9,358 nucleotides of DNA from the NCBI GenBank assembly GCA_035477595.1, contig DATIKM010000149.1, positions 1 to 9,358 on the forward strand, in the 5' to 3' direction. Position numbers and translations under genes: made by a program. This document shows positions 8,968 to 9,358 of the stretch, piece after piece. This DNA comes from DATIKM01 sp035477595. GTDB lineage: Bacteria; Armatimonadota; Chthonomonadetes; Chthonomonadales; CAJBBX01. Below the pieces are notes generated by a model. That model saw only the letters and a program-made list of their open reading frames with translations, was not told the DNA's origin and did not search any database. Each line of letters begins with the position of its first letter. Positions within the stretch are counted from its first letter, which is position 1.

Positions 8968-9026
8968 GGGAGCCCGCTCTGTCGAAGTGATGGGTGACAG
9001 ACCAGATCCTCGACGGAGGGGCTCCC
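8968..9026 (+). other. Hairpin masking the transposase ribosome-binding site
   Basis: GGGAGCCC (8968-8975) pairs with GGGCTCCC (9019-9026), and inside it GTCGA (8981-8985) pairs with TCGAC (9010-9014). The right outer arm overlaps the GGAGGGG Shine-Dalgarno (9015-9021), six nt before the GTG at 9028. A transcript entering from outside the element would fold this stem and hide the site; one starting inside the loop would not. This is a known style of control in insertion sequences and is inferred here from structure only. Confidence 0.5.
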
Positions 9027-9027
9027 G

Positions 9028-9358
9028 GTGGTCGTCTCCTGTTGGGGCCTCGTGTTTCCTGCGGTTGGCGGCAAGCGGGTCGTGGCGCGTTTCGACCGAG
9101 GCAACCTGACCTCGGACGCCGGTCTGGTTGCGCCTGGGCAGGCGGACCGCCGGATGGGACCTGACGGAGGCGATGTGCGCGGGCACGCGTGGTGGCGCAG
9201 CTGGCAGCGGACACGCGGCCCCACCATCGGCGTGTCATCGTCAAGGTAGAGGTCACCCAGGGCAAGCTGCGCCCTCGCTTTCTGGTGACCGACCTGCGGG
9301 GCGCGCCCGAGCAGTTCTACGACCTCTACTGCGAACGTGGCGACCGGGAGAACCGGAT
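9028..9358 (+). pseudogene. IS1380-family transposase, internally deleted and frameshifted
   Basis: The GTG at 9028 follows a GGAGGGG Shine-Dalgarno. The first ~40 codons give GGKRVVARFDRGNLTSDAGL and then QADRRMG, the N-terminal signature of IS1380 transposases. That frame then loses similarity. A short piece in another frame (from ~9161, reading LTEAM) may continue it. From about 9189 the third frame gives RRVIVKVEV, then RPRFLVTDL, then FYDLYCERGDRENR, which in intact proteins lies roughly two thirds of the way along and includes the conserved Y-C-x-R-G-x-x-E-N-R catalytic region. In between, only a few dozen codons remain where relatives have a few hundred, so the first two acidic catalytic residues are missing. 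The protein cannot be made in one frame. The remainder lies beyond the window. Family assignment is confident; the deletion size is estimated from memory of the family. Confidence 0.87.

Larger units (their letters stand above)
8968..9358 (+). mobile_element. Partial IS1380-family insertion sequence, right end outside window
   Basis: The element is recognised from its transposase remnant and the hairpin ahead of it. The left boundary given is the first base of that hairpin; the true terminal inverted repeat is probably a little further left. The right end is beyond the window, so neither terminal repeats nor target duplication can be read. Confidence 0.55.

Overview
The window is GC-rich bacterial chromosome with strong G/C bias at third codon positions. 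Its core is a conserved protein quality-control block, all on the minus strand. Read in the direction of transcription the order is trigger factor (tig), clpP, clpX, lon, and then a long-form threonylcarbamoyl-AMP synthase (tsaC/Sua5) only 22 nt behind lon. A single clpP, with no clpP1P2 pair, argues against a typical actinobacterium. The UPF0182-type protein at the left edge and the carbohydrate ABC permease relic would fit a high-GC Terrabacteria lineage such as Armatimonadota or Chloroflexota. That placement is a guess from gene content and cannot be settled here.

Layout from left to right: (1) the C-terminal end of a UPF0182-like membrane protein on the plus strand, with an 18-bp tandem repeat in its linker and a duplicated stop codon; (2) a perfect 14-bp stem hairpin between convergent genes; (3) an unrecognised 88-residue minus-strand gene with a strong Shine-Dalgarno sequence; (4) a decayed carbohydrate ABC permease gene (MalG type) in two frames with two internal deletions; (5) tsaC; (6) lon; (7) a 313-bp gap; (8) clpX; (9) a 201-bp gap; (10) clpP; (11) tig, preceded by a leader of about 145 nt and a consensus TATAAT -10 box; (12) a plus-strand IS1380-family transposase remnant with an internal deletion, running off the right edge.

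Trigger factor handles nascent chains at the ribosome. ClpX and ClpP form an ATP-driven unfoldase-protease, and Lon is a second AAA+ protease. TsaC supplies the activated intermediate for t6A modification of ANN-decoding tRNAs. All five core genes look intact, with catalytic residues in place. The flanks are where the region is eroding: a broken transporter gene on one side and a broken insertion sequence on the other. I see no evidence for a new multi-gene system. The points worth checking are the orphan small gene, the two pseudogenes, the repeat-expanded linker, the tig leader and a few RNA hairpins.
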